A stretch of DNA of 64,000 bases from Oscillospiraceae bacterium (lineage in GTDB: Bacteria; Bacillota; Clostridia; Oscillospirales; Oscillospiraceae), in NCBI GenBank assembly GCA_022792495.1, contig JAAWBD010000111.1, positions 109,299 to 173,298 on the forward strand. The letters are read 5' to 3'. Position 1 is the first letter of the stretch, and each line of letters starts with the position of its first letter. The notes under the pieces are model-generated. The model ran no database searches. It saw nothing but the letters and a program-made list of their open reading frames with translations, and was not told where the DNA came from. The position numbers were made by a program, and so were the translations under genes. Positions 28,201 through 43,200 of this stretch are shown piece after piece.

Positions 28201-31200
28201 GGTGAACTGGTGCTGGCCCAGCTGATAGAAGTTGTTCCGGCCCCAGGCCCAGACGGTGCCGTCGGAGCGGAGGATCACGCTGAAGTAACGGCCGGCGGCG
28301 ATGTCCACCACATGATCCAGGTAGTGGTAATCCTCAGAGGCGGCGGAGCCGCGGATCACATGGACGGGGATGATCTCCCCCTCCACGGTGCTGCTGCTCT
28401 GGGCAGAGATGATGGGAGAGTAGCCAGGCTCCGTCTGGTTATAGGGGATGGACCAGGTCCACTTGGTGGTGATCCCGCCGCTGGTGTTGGTATAGCTGGC
28501 GGCGTCGTTGCCCAGCTGGCCGAAGCCATTGTTGCCCCACGCCCACACGTGGCCGGTGGAATCCAGAGCCAGGGCGTGGTCGTAGCCGGCGGAGATGGCG
28601 GCGATGACCACATTGTCCTCATCACTGGTGTCGGGGGTAGCGTAGTCCCGATCCACATCGTAGAAGGACTTGGAGAAGTCCATCCGGTAGGGCAGGGACT
28701 GGGTGGTGCCGGGCACCACATTGGCCCGGTTGCCCCAGATCCACACGTTGCCCCACATATCCAGGGCCAGGACGTAGCCGTCGCCGGCGGACAGGGAGAC
28801 GATATGGTGGAGGTAACCGCCGGTGCTCTCAAGGGTATTCTTATTCAGTTCCTCCCCGCAGCCCGCTGTCTCGCAGACATGGTCGCCGCTGACAGAGGTG
28901 AAGTTGCCGTCGGCGTCAAAGCTGCTCTCAGGATAGATGGCGTCGCAGCCGGGGCAGTAATAGTAGGTCTCCTGGCCGCCCGCCTTCACCTGCATGGGGA
29001 AGGTGTAGTTTTCAGTGTTGCCGGTGCCCAGCTGGCCCACGTTGTTGAGACCCCAGGCCCAGACAGTGCCGTTGGCCTTCAGGGCCATGCTCATGTTGGT
29101 GCCGCTGACCACAGTGGGGGCGGTAACGTCGGCCCGGTCACGCTGCTCCCACAGGGGGCTGGCATCCCGGCTTACATAGAGCTGGAGGAGCATCAGGTAG
29201 GTCTGATCCTCCACGGTATAGCGGATGCTGACGGTGGTCTGGCCCATGGTGCGGCCCCGGCCGTCACTGAGGTCGGCCGCGCTGAGGACGATGCGGTCGT
29301 CCTTCACCTCAGCCTGGGCGATGAGATCGTCGCTGAAGGTGATGGAGAGCTGGCTGGCCTGCTCCAGGCCGGAGAGAACCTCCTGGGCTCCGTTGCGGTC
29401 ATACATGTCGAAGCCGGCCAGGAACTGGGTCATGATATCCTTGAGCAGGAGGGTGACGCTCTGGTCATCCCGGATGCGGATAACCTCTCCGCCGCTGACG
29501 GTAAGGTTGGTCAGCTGGCTGTCGTCACCGGCGTTGGCGGGGCCAATATACACATTATAGAAGTTGGTGTTGTCCTGGTCAGAAACCAGCATCAGGGTGT
29601 GCTCCAGCTCACCTACCCGCACGGGGTAGATGTGTGTGCGCTCGTTGGCGTTGATGTTGGTACGGGTGGTCTCGTTCCGGCCAAGCTTCCAGTTGATATT
29701 CTCGCCCCAGCCCCAGACGGTACCGTCGGTCTTGAGGGCCATGGTGTGGTTATATCTGGCCGCCAGAGTGCGTACGCCGCTCATCTGACCGTTGGTCACG
29801 GGATCCTCCATCTCACCGGAGAGAACAGGGGTGGGCAGGGTGTAATTCCGGTCGGTGGAGGTGCTCAGGTTGGTATCGGACACGGCCAGCTGCCCGTAGG
29901 AGTAGCCCCAGGTATAGACCTTGCCGTCCTTGTCGATGGCGAAGCTGTATCCCCGCACGTCAGAGGCGCTGAACATATAATCTCCCGCCGCAACGGCCAC
30001 CAGTTCAATATTCCGGGGATCATCCTTATCAGCGGTGGAACCAAACCAGTCGTTGGGATCGTCGGCGGTGGAGTTCTCAATGACCCGGACGGGGATGGAG
30101 GTCTTTTGATTGATACCGGCGGGGCTGGTCTCCACCGTCCAGGCGCCCAGCTGGCCATAGGTGTTGGAGCCTGTGGCGTAAATCTCGGTACGGGTGTTGG
30201 CCACACCAGTGGGATCCTCCACCCGGACAAGCACCAGGGTATGGTACATGCCGGCGGCCACCATGTAGGCGTTCTTCATATACTCAGTGTAATAATTCTC
30301 GTGGTAATCACCCTCTGTACCACTCTCGCCCCGGAGCATGTAGACGGGCAGGCCACGGTTATCGGTGGTACCGTCACCCAGCTGGCCCACATTGTTCATA
30401 CCCCAGCCAAAGACGTAGCCATCAGTCCGGATGGCAAAGGAGTTGTACATACCGGCGCTGACCGAGGCGACGCTGGTCAGATAGTCGGTGTCGGAGGCGC
30501 TCTGGCCTTTCAGCACCTGGGTGGGATAAGTGACGCTGGACTTTCCGGTGCTGGTGCCGATGCCCAGCTGGTCGTAATCGTTCCGGCCCCAGCTCCAGAC
30601 CTCGCCGCCGTTGTCATAGCCGTCGGCGGAGCCAGCCAGCTCGGCACCCCGGGTGATGACCAGGGTGTGGTAGGCACCGGCGGTTGCGGCGGTGACAAAG
30701 GGCTCCACAATATCGCCGTTCTTGTCCCGGAACAGGACTTCCACAGCGTAGTTGTTCTTATAGGGATCGCCCTCGGCGGCCACCGCGTCGGCGGTGGAGA
30801 CATAGCCCAGCTGGCCGTAGTCGTTGGCGCCGGTGGTGTAGACCTTGCCGTCGCTGGTGACCATGATCAGATGCTCATAGCCGGCGGCGATGGCCACCAC
30901 ATTGTACAGGTATTCCTTCTTTCCAGCCTCGGTGGGAGCCACCTGCACCTGGGTGGGAACGGTGCGGGTGATGGTGGTGCCGTCACCCAGCTGACCCTTG
31001 TTGTTGTTGCCCCAGGTCCAGACGGTACCGTCGGAGCGGAGGGCAGCGGAGAACTCCTTGCCCACCACCAGGTTGGAGGCAACAGGAGCGCTGTTGACAG
31101 TCTTTTGGGTCACGGTGACGTTCAGGGTGCCGGTGTGCTGGCTGACCCGGTTGGTCACCCGGATCAGGGTGGTGTTATAGATGCCCTCATTGGGGGTAAT

Positions 31201-34200
31201 GACGGCCACGTTGTTCTCGGCCTTCACGGAGACAATGCCCGGGTCGGCGGAGGTCCACTGGAGGTTCTGGCCCTGCTTATCAATATCCACAGAGCGGACA
31301 GCCAGGGTGCGACTGTCGATCATCAGGTTGAAGCCGGAGATATAGGTCTCCACCAGGGCAGTTTCGTTGGCGTTATCGTGATAGTCGATAACGGCGATCT
31401 CGTCCTCCTCAATGGTGATCTGGGCCACGGCGTCGGGCTGATCCACCTTATAGAACATGGAACGGAAGGGAGCGGTGGCGGGATCCTTCTCGTACTCGGC
31501 CTTGTCATACACCTTCACCCGGTAGATGGACAGGGTCTTAGCCTCCAGGTCGCCCACCTGGACAGGCAGGGCGGCCAGACGGGTCTGGGTGTTGACGGCG
31601 GTATCCTCATAAACGCTGGCAGCTCCCAGCTTATAGTTCTCGTTGGAGCCCCAGGCAAAGACGAAGCCATCGGCCCGCACCGCCAGGGTGTGGGTATAAC
31701 CGGCATCCATGGCCACAACGCCCTGAAGGCCGGGCTCAGCGGCGGCATTCCAGGCCTCGCCCTTGCGGATCATGGTGGGCTTCTCCATATAGTAGTACTC
31801 GCTGTTGGTTCCGGAGGAGCCCACAATGTTAGTGTCGCTGCCGGTGCTGGGATCCCGGCCCGCTCCGGTCTGACCGCTGGTGTTCAGGCCCCAGGCCCAG
31901 GCGGAATCGTCGTTCTTGACCAGCATACCGTGGTTTGCGCCCAGGGAGATCCGGGCGATCTCCTCCATGGGCTTGCCGGCCTCGGATTCCCACTGGACGG
32001 TAGTGGGAGCCTCGGGCTCCCCGCCCTCGTCGGACGCGGCGGCGCCCGCCACCTCGGTAACCACCGTGGTGACGGCATAGCCTCTGTCATTGTTCTCGGT
32101 GAGCAGGGTGGGCAGGTAGACGTTGGTCAGGTTGCCCTTCACGGGGATGTGATCCTCCTGGCCGTCGATGGTAAACTGATAATCCTTGTCGCCGGAGGCA
32201 GCCTGGTAGGTGTCGTTACGGCCCCAGACGTAGGCCTTGCCATCCGCTGTCACAGCGGCGGAGGTGTAGGCTCCGGCGGAAATGGAGACGATGTTGGTCA
32301 GGGGCTTGGGAGTGAAGGCATTGGGAACCTCTACCTGGATCTCTTTCTTTTCGTAACCCAGAAGGATCTTATTGCCTTCCTCATCCAGCTTATCCTCGCC
32401 ATTCTCATCCTTTTCATAAATAGGCTTGTCAAGATCATCCACCAGCTGGGTCTCCATATGGGTCAGCTCGCTGGTGACTTCCTGAACCACCTGATAGGAA
32501 TAGTTGCTGGTGTTGGTGCCGTTGCGGATCAGCAGATCCTTGACGGTATAGTCGTCCACCACAACAGCGGTGGGAATATCCACACCGGCGGCGTTAGCAC
32601 TCACCAGCTGCTTCTCCTGACTGGTGTAGGTGTACGCCTCATCCTGAACCCCCACCACGGTGACGGTGCGGTTCTGGAGCTGGATGCCCACGCCCAGCTG
32701 CCCGTAGCGGTTGGCACCCCAGCTGTAGACACGGCCATCCCCGGCGTCGTTCTTGGCCAGGAGAAGGAAATGCTCGGCGCCCGCCGCCACCTGGCTGGCG
32801 GTATAGCCGGCCTCCATGTTGGCCAGATCCACATTGGGCGTTTCGGGCATGCCGTCGCTGACAGCCCAGGTATAGACCTGGCCGCCGGTGGTAAGGGCGA
32901 TGATATTGTCGCTGTAGATATCCACCTGGCTGAAGGTGGACTGGCTCAGGATGGCAGGAATACGGTCAAACTCCCGGCCCCAGGCCCAGAGCTTTCCTGT
33001 CTTATCCAGGGCCAGGGTGTAGCCGTTGCCAGCCTCCACCTGTGTAAAGGTAACAGGGTTGTCAGCCTCATCGCTGACCAGCAGGTGGTAGGGGTACTCA
33101 TAGTAGTTCACATCGTCTACGCCGGAGGCGCCGATCTGACCGTTGAGGTTGGAGCCCCAGAGCCAAAGGGTACCATCCTCCGCCACGGCGGCAGAGTGAT
33201 CCACACCGGCGGAGACCATCATGCCGGCCTCCCGGGTGGCGGTAGGCTCGGCAAAGGCCACACGCAGCTGTCCGGTGGTCTCCACACCGCCCATCCTTAC
33301 AGTGGTATAGATGGTGACCATACCGGTCTTTACCCCATCGGCGGAAACCAGCACCACCCGCTGGGTGCTGTCCGCTGTCCGGGTCACGGAAGCCACCTTA
33401 TTGCCGCTGTCATCCAGGAACATGCCGATGCTGTCGTCCCCGGAGCGGAATGTGATCTCGGCCCCGGCCGGCACCTCAATGCTCTGGCCATCCCGGTAAA
33501 GGTTGAAGCCGTCAGTATACTGCAGGCAGATCCGGGAGGGATCAATGGACACCTGCTGATTGAGCCGAACCGTGATGAAGTCGGGGGGCATGTTGCCCTC
33601 ACCGGTTTTCACATCGTAATCGTAGGCGGAAACCACCTTGGTATTTTCCAGGATCTCCAGGAAGGAGGGTTTGGCGGCGTTGTTGTTGCCGTCGCCCACC
33701 CGAACGGGCAGATTCTCGGTCACATTGGCGGCGTTGCCCAGCTGGCCGCTGGTGCCCAGGCCCACGTCAAAGACAGAGCCGTCGCCCATGTAGAATACGT
33801 TGTGGGACTCACCGGGAGCGGCATGTACCACACCGGAGAGAGTGATCAGATCCCGGCTGTCCACAGGCTGGCTGGCAGCGGGGGCATAGACCTGCACCGG
33901 ATCCCTGGAGGTATCGGTGGCGGAGACGCCGTTGGCGTCGGTGGTCTGGTAGCCCCGGCCCAGCTGGCCGTTATCGTTGCGGCCCATCGTCCAGATCACG
34001 CTCCGGCCATTGTCGAAGGAGTCAGTGACAAAGCTCACGTTGTCCGCCCCGGCTGCAAAGGCCTGGACATTGACAGGCCGGCCGCTGGCATCAGCCAGAG
34101 GATAGGTGCTCTCGTCGGACAGAATAGCGGAGAGGCTGGGCTCCACCGTCATATAGGTGGGTCGGATCGCATTGAAAGCCCTGGGGGTCTTGTTATTGTG

Positions 34201-37200
34201 GTTGGTAAACCAGCCATTGAAGAGGATCTGGTGGTCGGTATTCATGTACCAGGTGGCATCGTCGCTGGCGTAGATGTCCAGTACCTCGTGGAGGTAGCGG
34301 GACAGGGCAGCCCCGGAGGCGGCCGCCCGGCCGGACTCATTCTCGCCCCGAACCACAGGCTGGGGACGGAGGATGTGGCTGGCACCCACGTACTCGGTGC
34401 CCTGCTCGTAGCCGGACTCCACATAGCCCCAAGTCCAAATGCTTCCGTTATCCTTCATGGCCACAAAGTGACGCTCGCCGGCGGCCAGCTCCACGATATC
34501 CCGGAGATACTGGCTGACGGTATTGTCCACCTGGACGCTGCTGGGCGTGCTCAAGCCAGCCTCCACCCAGACGGGCGAGGCAGAGTAGGACACCTGGGTG
34601 GAGGAACGGCCGTTGCCCAGCTGACCGTAGGCGTTGCTGCCCCAGGTATACACATAGCCAAACTTATCCACCGCACCGGCAAAGTTATCCCCGGCGGCAA
34701 TCGTGCGGATGTCCTTCAGATAGAGCTCCTCAGTCTCATGAGCCTGCTGGCCCACCGTCACCTTCTGGGCGAAGGTGCGGCTGCTGACGCCGCTGGCGCC
34801 CAGCTGGCCCACGTTATTGCGGCCCCAGCTCCACACGGAGCCGTCCTTGTCCAGAGCCAGGGTGAACTCGTCGCCCACAGCGATGGCGGTGATCCCGGTA
34901 AGGGGGGTACCATACACATCCGTACGCACCTGGACAGGCACATTCCGGTTGGTGTCAGTGCCATCGCCCAAGCGGCCGTAGGAGTTGCTGCCCCAAGTCC
35001 AGACGGTACCGTTGGACATGAGGGCCACGGTGAAGTCGCGACCCGCCCCGATCTGGGGCGCCGCCAGCTTGGGTGCGGCGGTGATAGCCTGGGACTGAAC
35101 CTCATCGGTATCCTGAATGACCTGGATCCGAAGCACGCCGTACTCAGGGCTGGCTTTGCCGGTATACTTCACCAGAATGTTGGCGGTGCCATAGCCGCCC
35201 TTCACCGGACGGATGATCCAAACGCTCTTGCCGGTTACAGTTCCCTTATAGGTGGTGGCCACATTCAGGTTGGAGCTGGTCAGCTCCAACTCATCGGCGG
35301 TGATGCCGATGAGACCGGTCTCCCGCAGGGTGCGGCCGGTGGTATCCCACTTCTCGTTCTCCCCGGCGGTCTTATGCATATCAGTGGTGCTCAGGGCGTT
35401 CCACAGCATAAAGCCGGAGGCGTACTCCATGGTGATGAGCTCGGGATCCAGCACCAGCTCCTGATTGTCGTGCACCACCGCAAAGGCTTCCTCTCCCATC
35501 TCGTTGGTGTTGCCCTCGCTCTTAGCGGGGAGCACCCAGGGCAGAAGCTTCTCCCCGGTGATATCGTCGATCACCATCTCCTCAGGCTTGAAGCTGCCGC
35601 TCTGCCACAGGAAGGACAGGGCGTTGTTGAGGAACAGGGCATGATGGTCGTCGGAGCCGGTACGGAAGGGGTAATACCGGTCAGCGGGGTTGCCGTTGGC
35701 CTGGGCCCCCTCGTGGGTGGTATTTGCCTCGTCGGGAATAGCGTTGGTCTGATAGGATCCCAGCTGACCCCTGGTGTTCAGGCCCCAGGAGTAGATGGTG
35801 CCGTCGTTGCGCAGAACCATGGTGTGGTTGGCGCCGGTAGCGGCCATGACCACATTGTCCACATAGGGGCTGTTGGGATCGGAATTGTAATAGTAAAGGT
35901 CGGTCAGCCCCCGGTTGTCGTCCTGGGCATACTTCCGCATCTGTGTAAAGGTGTTTATCTTCACACTATCTGTTCCCTGGGTCAGGGCACTGTAGCTGCC
36001 GTTGTTCCCCACCGCGTACAGGTCGTCGGTGTTGGTGACCGCCAGAGTGCGGTAGCCAGCGGCGGTATATCCTACGGCGTAAACGTCCTCGGTGGCTCCA
36101 TCCACGCCGGCAGTGGTACGCCAAGGCTGAATCATATCAGTGGGCAGGCTCCGGTCACCCTCATCGCCCAGACCCAGCTGACCCTGGGCGTTATCGCCCC
36201 AGGCCTGGAGGTTCCGATCCCGCAGCAGGGCCACGGCGCTGCGCTCGCTGAGGTCGATGGCGGTTGCGCCCCGGAGGTAAACATCCACCCGGTCGTTCTT
36301 CCCGGTGGGATCCACCACGTGGCTCAGAGTCACCTGAGCCGCGCTGGCCGGGTTGACACGGACATACATGGGGGTATCCTTGTTGTTGGCTCCGGTACCC
36401 GCCTGTCCATAGCCGATCTGCCCGTTGTCATTCAAGCCCCAGGTAACGATGGTACCGTCGCTGCGGAGGGCCGCGGAGGTGCCGCCGCCGGCGGCGATCA
36501 TGACCACGGCGTCCAGCTGCTGGCGCTCGTTGCTGCCGTTGAGGGGCTCCTTCACTCGAACGGGACTGGCGGAGTCCACGCTGGTGTTGTTCCCCAGCTG
36601 TCCATAGGCATTGCTGCCCCAGGCCCAGACTCTGCCGCTGACAGTGAGGGCCAAGCGGTGGCCGTTTCCGGCGGCCAGGCGCATGACCCGCTCCCCGCCG
36701 AAGCTGGCCGGAGTGAAGAGCTGGGTGGCATTCCGGGTATTGGTGGCCCAGTTGTAGACCACACCGCTGGCGCTAAGGGCAAAGATTCCAGCGCCGGGAT
36801 CGGCGGTAATGTCAATGATGTCGCTTAGGTAGACGGTGGGCTCATAGGTTACCTGGACAGGACTGCTGCCGCCCATGGTGCCCCAAACCCACACAGTGCC
36901 GTCCGCCTTCAGGGCGGCAGAGTAGTCGCTGCCGCTGACGATCTTGGGCGCCGCCACCTGGCTGGTCCAGGCGGTAGCCTCGTTATACAGCTTCTGACGG
37001 ACGGTCACCACCAGGCGGCCCTCCATCCGGGTCACAGTGTCGTAGACGCTGATGATGGTATCACCATAGTAACCATTGGTATTAGCCTTGATAACCACGC
37101 TGCCGTCAGCCGCCGCCTCCACAGTGGCGATGCGGGTGTTGGAGGAGGAGTAGGCAAACCGTCCGTCGGCCGCCTGGGGAAGATCCTTCCAGGCCTTGGT

Positions 37201-40200
37201 GGTCTCGCTGTCCACCGGCTCCTCGGTGACGATGGTCACCAGGTTCTGGTTATTCAGGGTCGTGGTGGTAGCATAGCCCGTCATGTTGGCGATGGGGGTA
37301 CGCTCGGTATACTTATATAGGTTGAGGCCCTGGGTGTGTACGCTCAGCAGGCTTGTGATAACGGTGGAGCCGCCCTCGTCCAGGGTGACAAAGAGATCGT
37401 TCTCCCCAAAGCTGTCGGCCTCGGTACCACCCTCCATGACCAGCCGATCCATGTCCTCCTCACCGGCCCGGGTGGCCTGATGGTCAGACATTGTGGTCGT
37501 GCCGAAGTTCTCCTGGTTGCCCCGGGCGCCGTCATGGTTGCTGCCGGTAGTCCACACAGTTCCGTCGGAGAGCAGGAAAATGCCGTGCTGGGTGCTGAAA
37601 TCAGCGTCCACAATACCATAGGGCAGGTTCATGCCGTCGGCGTGGAAGCTCCAGGCGGTACCTGTCCGCTGCAGATAGGCGTCAGCCCCATCGGCGGTGG
37701 ACACCGCCAGCTGGCCGTTGTTGTTCTTGCCCCAGATGTAGGCTACATTCTCCTCAATGATATGGCCATTCTCATCCCGGTAGGAGCCGTAGGCGATATA
37801 GCTGCCCAGGCCGGAAGCGATGCCCCGGAGGTAGAAGTTCACAGACACTCCGTCGTCCGCGGTAAGGATATAGCAGTTCTTCAGCGCGCCGGTGCCGTAA
37901 GTCACGGTATAACCGGCACTCTCGGCCACCGACTTGAAGTAGTCGGTAAACTCGGGCGCCTCGTTGATATCGGGGGTACCGGGATTCACTGTGGTGACGG
38001 TGCTCATCACAGCATGGTTGTTGGCGTCAATGTGCAGCCGGCTGGAGCCGGTGGAACCATATACCGACACCATATCCCGCTGATAGTAATCCTCGCTGAA
38101 TTCATCGTTCCACTTGTCCCAGTGGAGCAGGGCGCGGCTGGCGCTGTCCAGAGAACTGGAGCCGTTGACAAAGGGAATGCTGCCATAGTAGATACTGCCG
38201 TCGGCGTCCAGGGCCATGATACCGCCCTCGCCCACAGAGAGATCCACAATGTGCTTCAAAGCGTTTCCGTACTGGTCAGTCACGCGGTAGGGCCCGGCAA
38301 GCTGGTCGCCGTAGAGGGTATCATAGACCCAGGTAGCTCCACAATAGCTGCAATAGTAGTGGGCCCGATCCCGGCGGGTCGTATTATACCAGATATACAG
38401 CTCACCCGAAGTGGACAGCGCATATTTGAAATGGCTGCTGTAATAAGTGTAATCAGTATATCTATGTGTGCTGTTATGATAGTAGCCGCTGTGGCCCTGC
38501 CGCACAATCTCGATCTCGGGGGCCGGTCCATCGGTAACCGTGGTGCCGATCCCAACCTTGATGATATTGTTCAGGCCGCTGATCTGGACAAAGCTTGTAT
38601 CCTGATAGCCCTCGGCGTTGCGGTCATAATTGGTATGATTGGGAGAACGGAAGCCGGTCTGCCACACGGTGCCATCCTGCTTGGTAATAACGGTTGTAAA
38701 GTGAGTGGCCTCCACATCCTTGACCCCGGTGACCAACAGCTCAGGCGCATCGTAGCTGGTGCTGTCCAGGATCTCACCCTTGTCCCGGGCCAGCTGGCCC
38801 CGGCCGTTGCTGCCCCAGCCGTAGAGATCGCCGGAGGCAGTGAGGGCCAGGGTAAAGTTCTCCATGGTATCCTCTGTGCCCTCCTGAGCCCCGGTGGTGA
38901 TCACCTTGGGCACGGTAATGGCCTTGCTGTCGCTGAGGGTGGCGCTCTGATCAGTGGTATCCACATCCACGGTGGGGATCACCGTGATGAGGAGGAGAGA
39001 CTGCACCTGGCGCTCATTATCCCGGAAACGGATAGAGGCCTGACCCATGGCGCTGTACTTCCGGATGGGCTCCACCCGCAGACGGGTGGGCCAGCACTGA
39101 ACTCCAGCAGCAGTATAGGTGCCGTCGGCATTGGCGGTCACATCGGAGGCGGCCACGGCGTTGCCGTCGGCATCCTCGTACTCCACAAAGGAGATGGTGA
39201 CCAGATCACTATTGAAGTTCTCCACGGTCATACTCTTCCAGACGGCGGCCATATCCTCCGTTCCGTCGTAGCGGAGGTTGAACCCGCCGTTCTGGCGGAT
39301 AAACATATCCTTCAGGTCGATCTCCAGATCCTGGAAAGGCCGGAGAGTGATGTGGTTCCCCAGAGGATTCTCGGTCTCCCCCTCGCCCATGGGGGCGAAG
39401 GTGCTGCTCCGGGCGTACCGGGTCAGCTCCTCCCGGGCAAAGTCAGTATAATGCTCCCAGCTGGTGGTGCCAGTGATGGGCCGGGTGTAGAGGGTAGCCT
39501 TGTTGAGCATCAGCTCCCGGTAGGTCTCCTCGCCCACACGGATGGGGGTAGCCCGGTCAGCCGTGCGGGTATAGTCGCCCCGATGCGCGCCGTCGTCACT
39601 GCCCCAGGCCCAGACAGAGCCATCATACTGAACGGCAAAGGTGGTATTCTCGCTAAGGGCCACATTCACCGCCCGGTTGAAATAGTCGCCATAATCAGGG
39701 TCATTCTTCACCGCAGTGTCATTATGGCTGTGTCCCTGAAGGGGGCGCACGCCGACATAGACCGGGCTGGTATTGTTGCCGGAACCGGTCTGATATCTGT
39801 CGTTCTTGCCCCAAATATGAAGCTTATTGGTCATGGGATCCATGTTATCCATATCGGGAGCGAAGATGGCAGCGCTGGTATACCCACCGGTATAGATCTT
39901 CAGCAGATCCACATCCTGACCATCGGCATCCCGGTCGGTGCCCGCCACGGTCACATAAATGGCAGGGTTCTTCTCCCCCAGGGTATCCGGGGCCTCGCCC
40001 ACCTGGCCGTAGTCGTTACGGCCCCAGGCGATCGCATCCCGGTACTGGCTCACATCCCCAGCCACAGTCGTGCTTACGCTGGGCGCGCCAGTATAGCCGC
40101 AGGGGATCTGCGGATCGGTGGTATTGACCAGAGTGGTAGCCTCCTCCTTATCCGAAGCAGGATCGGGCTCCACATAATCAGGATTGGGAACCATGTTGCT

Positions 40201-43200
40201 GCAGGTCAGGGTATAGGTGCCGTCCCCATTGTCAGTCATCTGGTCAGCGGTGTAAATCGCGCCGCAGGTGGGACAGCTGTAGACAGCTACCTGGCCCAGA
40301 GAACCCTCCATCCGGCCTTGAATGGCCATGGTATAGTAGTAGCCGGAGGTCAGGGTCAGGATATTGCTCAGATACCGGGTGCCCTGGTTGTTACCGGCCA
40401 CCGGGTAGGGGTTGTAGGCCCGGGTAGTGTAAAGGTCAGTGCCGTGGCCGGCGCCCAGAAGCTTGTTGCTCTCCTTACGGCCGCCATCGTCCACAACGCT
40501 GTCATCCTGAGATCCCACCACCACCAGGGTGCCATCCTGCCGCAGCAGGTAAAGGGCCCGGAAGGCGGCGGAAGCCATGATAACATTGGTGATGGCCTCG
40601 CTGCGCTGATAGCCCACCGAGCCGCTGAGCTCGTTAGTGTGGCTGGCGGCGTAGCCGGTGTTCAGCTTGGTGGGGGTTCCGGAGGCGGTGATCAGGGCGC
40701 CGCCGGAACGGCGCTCACTCAGATTGGCGCCCCAGACATAGACCTCGCCAGTGGTCTTATCCACAGCCGCGCTGTAATAGCCGCCGGCGGCGATCTGGCC
40801 GATGTTGGAGATATCCACAGCGGCAGCGGTGGTATGACTGTTTTGGCTTCCGTTCACATTACCCACATACCCGTCGCCCAGCTGGCCATAGCCATTCTGT
40901 CCAATAGAGTAGACCTTGCCGTCCTTATCCAGGATCAGGGCATGATCCTCGCCCGCCGCAATGGAGACGGCGTTGCTGATATTGGTGATCTTCACCGGAT
41001 GGTTACTGCCGCCATAGTTGTACCAGTACCAGATACCGTCGTTATTCTGTCCGCTATGATACCGGCCCCAGGTGCCCCAGGCCCAGACGGTGCCGTTGGC
41101 CTTCAGCGCAACGGTAAAGTCCTTGCCGCTGGAGACCATAGGTACGGCCACGGCGGTGCCAACCTCACGGGAAACCTCCGTGACGGTGATGGTGATCATA
41201 AAGGAGTAGCCGGTCTGAGTGTTGCGGATAGCCACGTTGGCCTGACCCACGCCCACGCTCTTGATGAGAACACCAAGACCGGCGTCGGTGGTGGCGATCT
41301 CCGCGGTGACCACGCTGGGATCGCTGCTCTGGGTCACAATATAACCCTCGGTGCCGGCAGTGATGGGCTTGCGCCGGGCACTGGTGCGGAGGTTATAGCT
41401 GTAATCATAGTCCTCATAAAGCTCGCTGAAGGGCACAAACATCTGCTTTTCGCTCTCAGTGAGGACGGGAACCTGAGCCATCACCTCAGGGTAGTTCTCC
41501 AAGGTGTAGGCGTCAGGGAGAAGAACGGTTTTCAGGTTGTGGAAATTGCTCTGCTTGACGCCGTCCACCCCCTCGGCGTCCTCGGTGCCGCCCTTCAGCC
41601 AGACATAGAACTTCTGCTCCTCGTTGCCAAAACGGGTGGGCAGAGTGCTCTTGTTGTAAACAAGGGCATCATTGATATTGTCGTCATATTTGCCCCAGTT
41701 GTAGCTGCCGGTAATGTAGACCTGACCGTCCCAGGACATAATAACCGAGTGGGTAGCGCCCGCGGCAAAGGAGGTAGCGGTCTGGAAATACTCTGTGGGC
41801 AAATCATTAAGGTTCGTGTGGTTGTCTCCCGCCAGCATGGGAGACAGCTTGGTCACATCCACCCGGTCGCCGGTACCCAGCTGTCCGTGGTCGTTCTTAC
41901 CCACCACATACAGCAGATTGGTGGTACCCATCTGCAGACCGGCGTAGGCGGAGCCATAGAGCTCCTCCGCCAGTACATAACTGGTCAGGTCGATCTCCCC
42001 GTTCTCATTCAGCATGAACCCGGTGATATAGGTTCCGGAGATCAGGGCATGGCTCGTTCCGGCGTAGATGTCGGTAGCCACTACGCCGGCGGGAAGCTCG
42101 ATCCGAACAGGCACGGAACTGGCCGAACCGAGAATATTATTCACATTGTTACCCCAGCCATAGAGGGTACCGTTGCGCATCAGGGCCAGTACATAGCCGC
42201 TGGCGGCATCCAGACGGATCACATCCCGGAGGAAGTAAGCCTCTGTATCATATGCGCCCGGATTAACCCGAATGGGCAGGTTGGACTGGCCACCGGTGCT
42301 GCCGTTGCCCAGCTGGCCATAGGTGTTATCACCCCAGGCATACACGGCAGAATCCCGGCGGATGGCCAGGGCATAGCCATTGCCGGCGGTGACCCGGGTG
42401 AAATCGGTAAGAATACCGATCCCCTCCAGACCCACTACCACGTGGGGGAGATAGAGATAGCTGTTGCTGCTGTTCAGGCCCTGCTGGCCCTTATTGTTGG
42501 CGCCCCAAGCGTACACCCGGCCGCCATTGGCCACCGCCATGGCCACATCCTCACCGATGGAAATGTTGGTGGCGGGGCCAAAGGTTGTGCCAGGACCAAA
42601 CTGCTTTACCTTAATAGCAGTATCGGGCCTGTGCTCACTGGTGTAGACATGCTCATTGGCGCTGTGCCAATAGTAGCTCACGGTAGAGGTCTCCCCACCC
42701 AGGACAGATATTGTATAGCTGTTCTTGGCGGGCAGATTGGCAAAGAGACCCTTGGCGTTGCTGCCCCAGACATAGATGTTACCCAGGCTGGTCAGGGCCA
42801 TGAAGGTATCGCCGTAAGCCTCCACCTGGACGATATGCTCGTTCTCGCTCAGATTCTCGAAGTTCACCCTGTGAGGATACTCGTAGGTGGTGCGATAGCT
42901 GGTTCCGGTGAAGAAATCACCCCACTGCCACACAGTGCCGTCGCCCTGGAGGGCGATGGTCACATTGTTGCCGGCCACCACGCTGGCGGCGGCGATGGGC
43001 AGAGTTCCATTGGGGCCATCCTCCATAGGCGCAGGAAGAATAATGACCTCATAATCGCCCCGATAGTTGCTGCGCTTATCACGCAGGGAGATGATGATCC
43101 GGCCATAGGCCCGCTTGGTGGGCACCAGATACCAGTGACCGTTGGCGGCGTCACCGATCCACTGGAAATCAGCGATCTCCGGGTCGGAGGAGCTATAGAC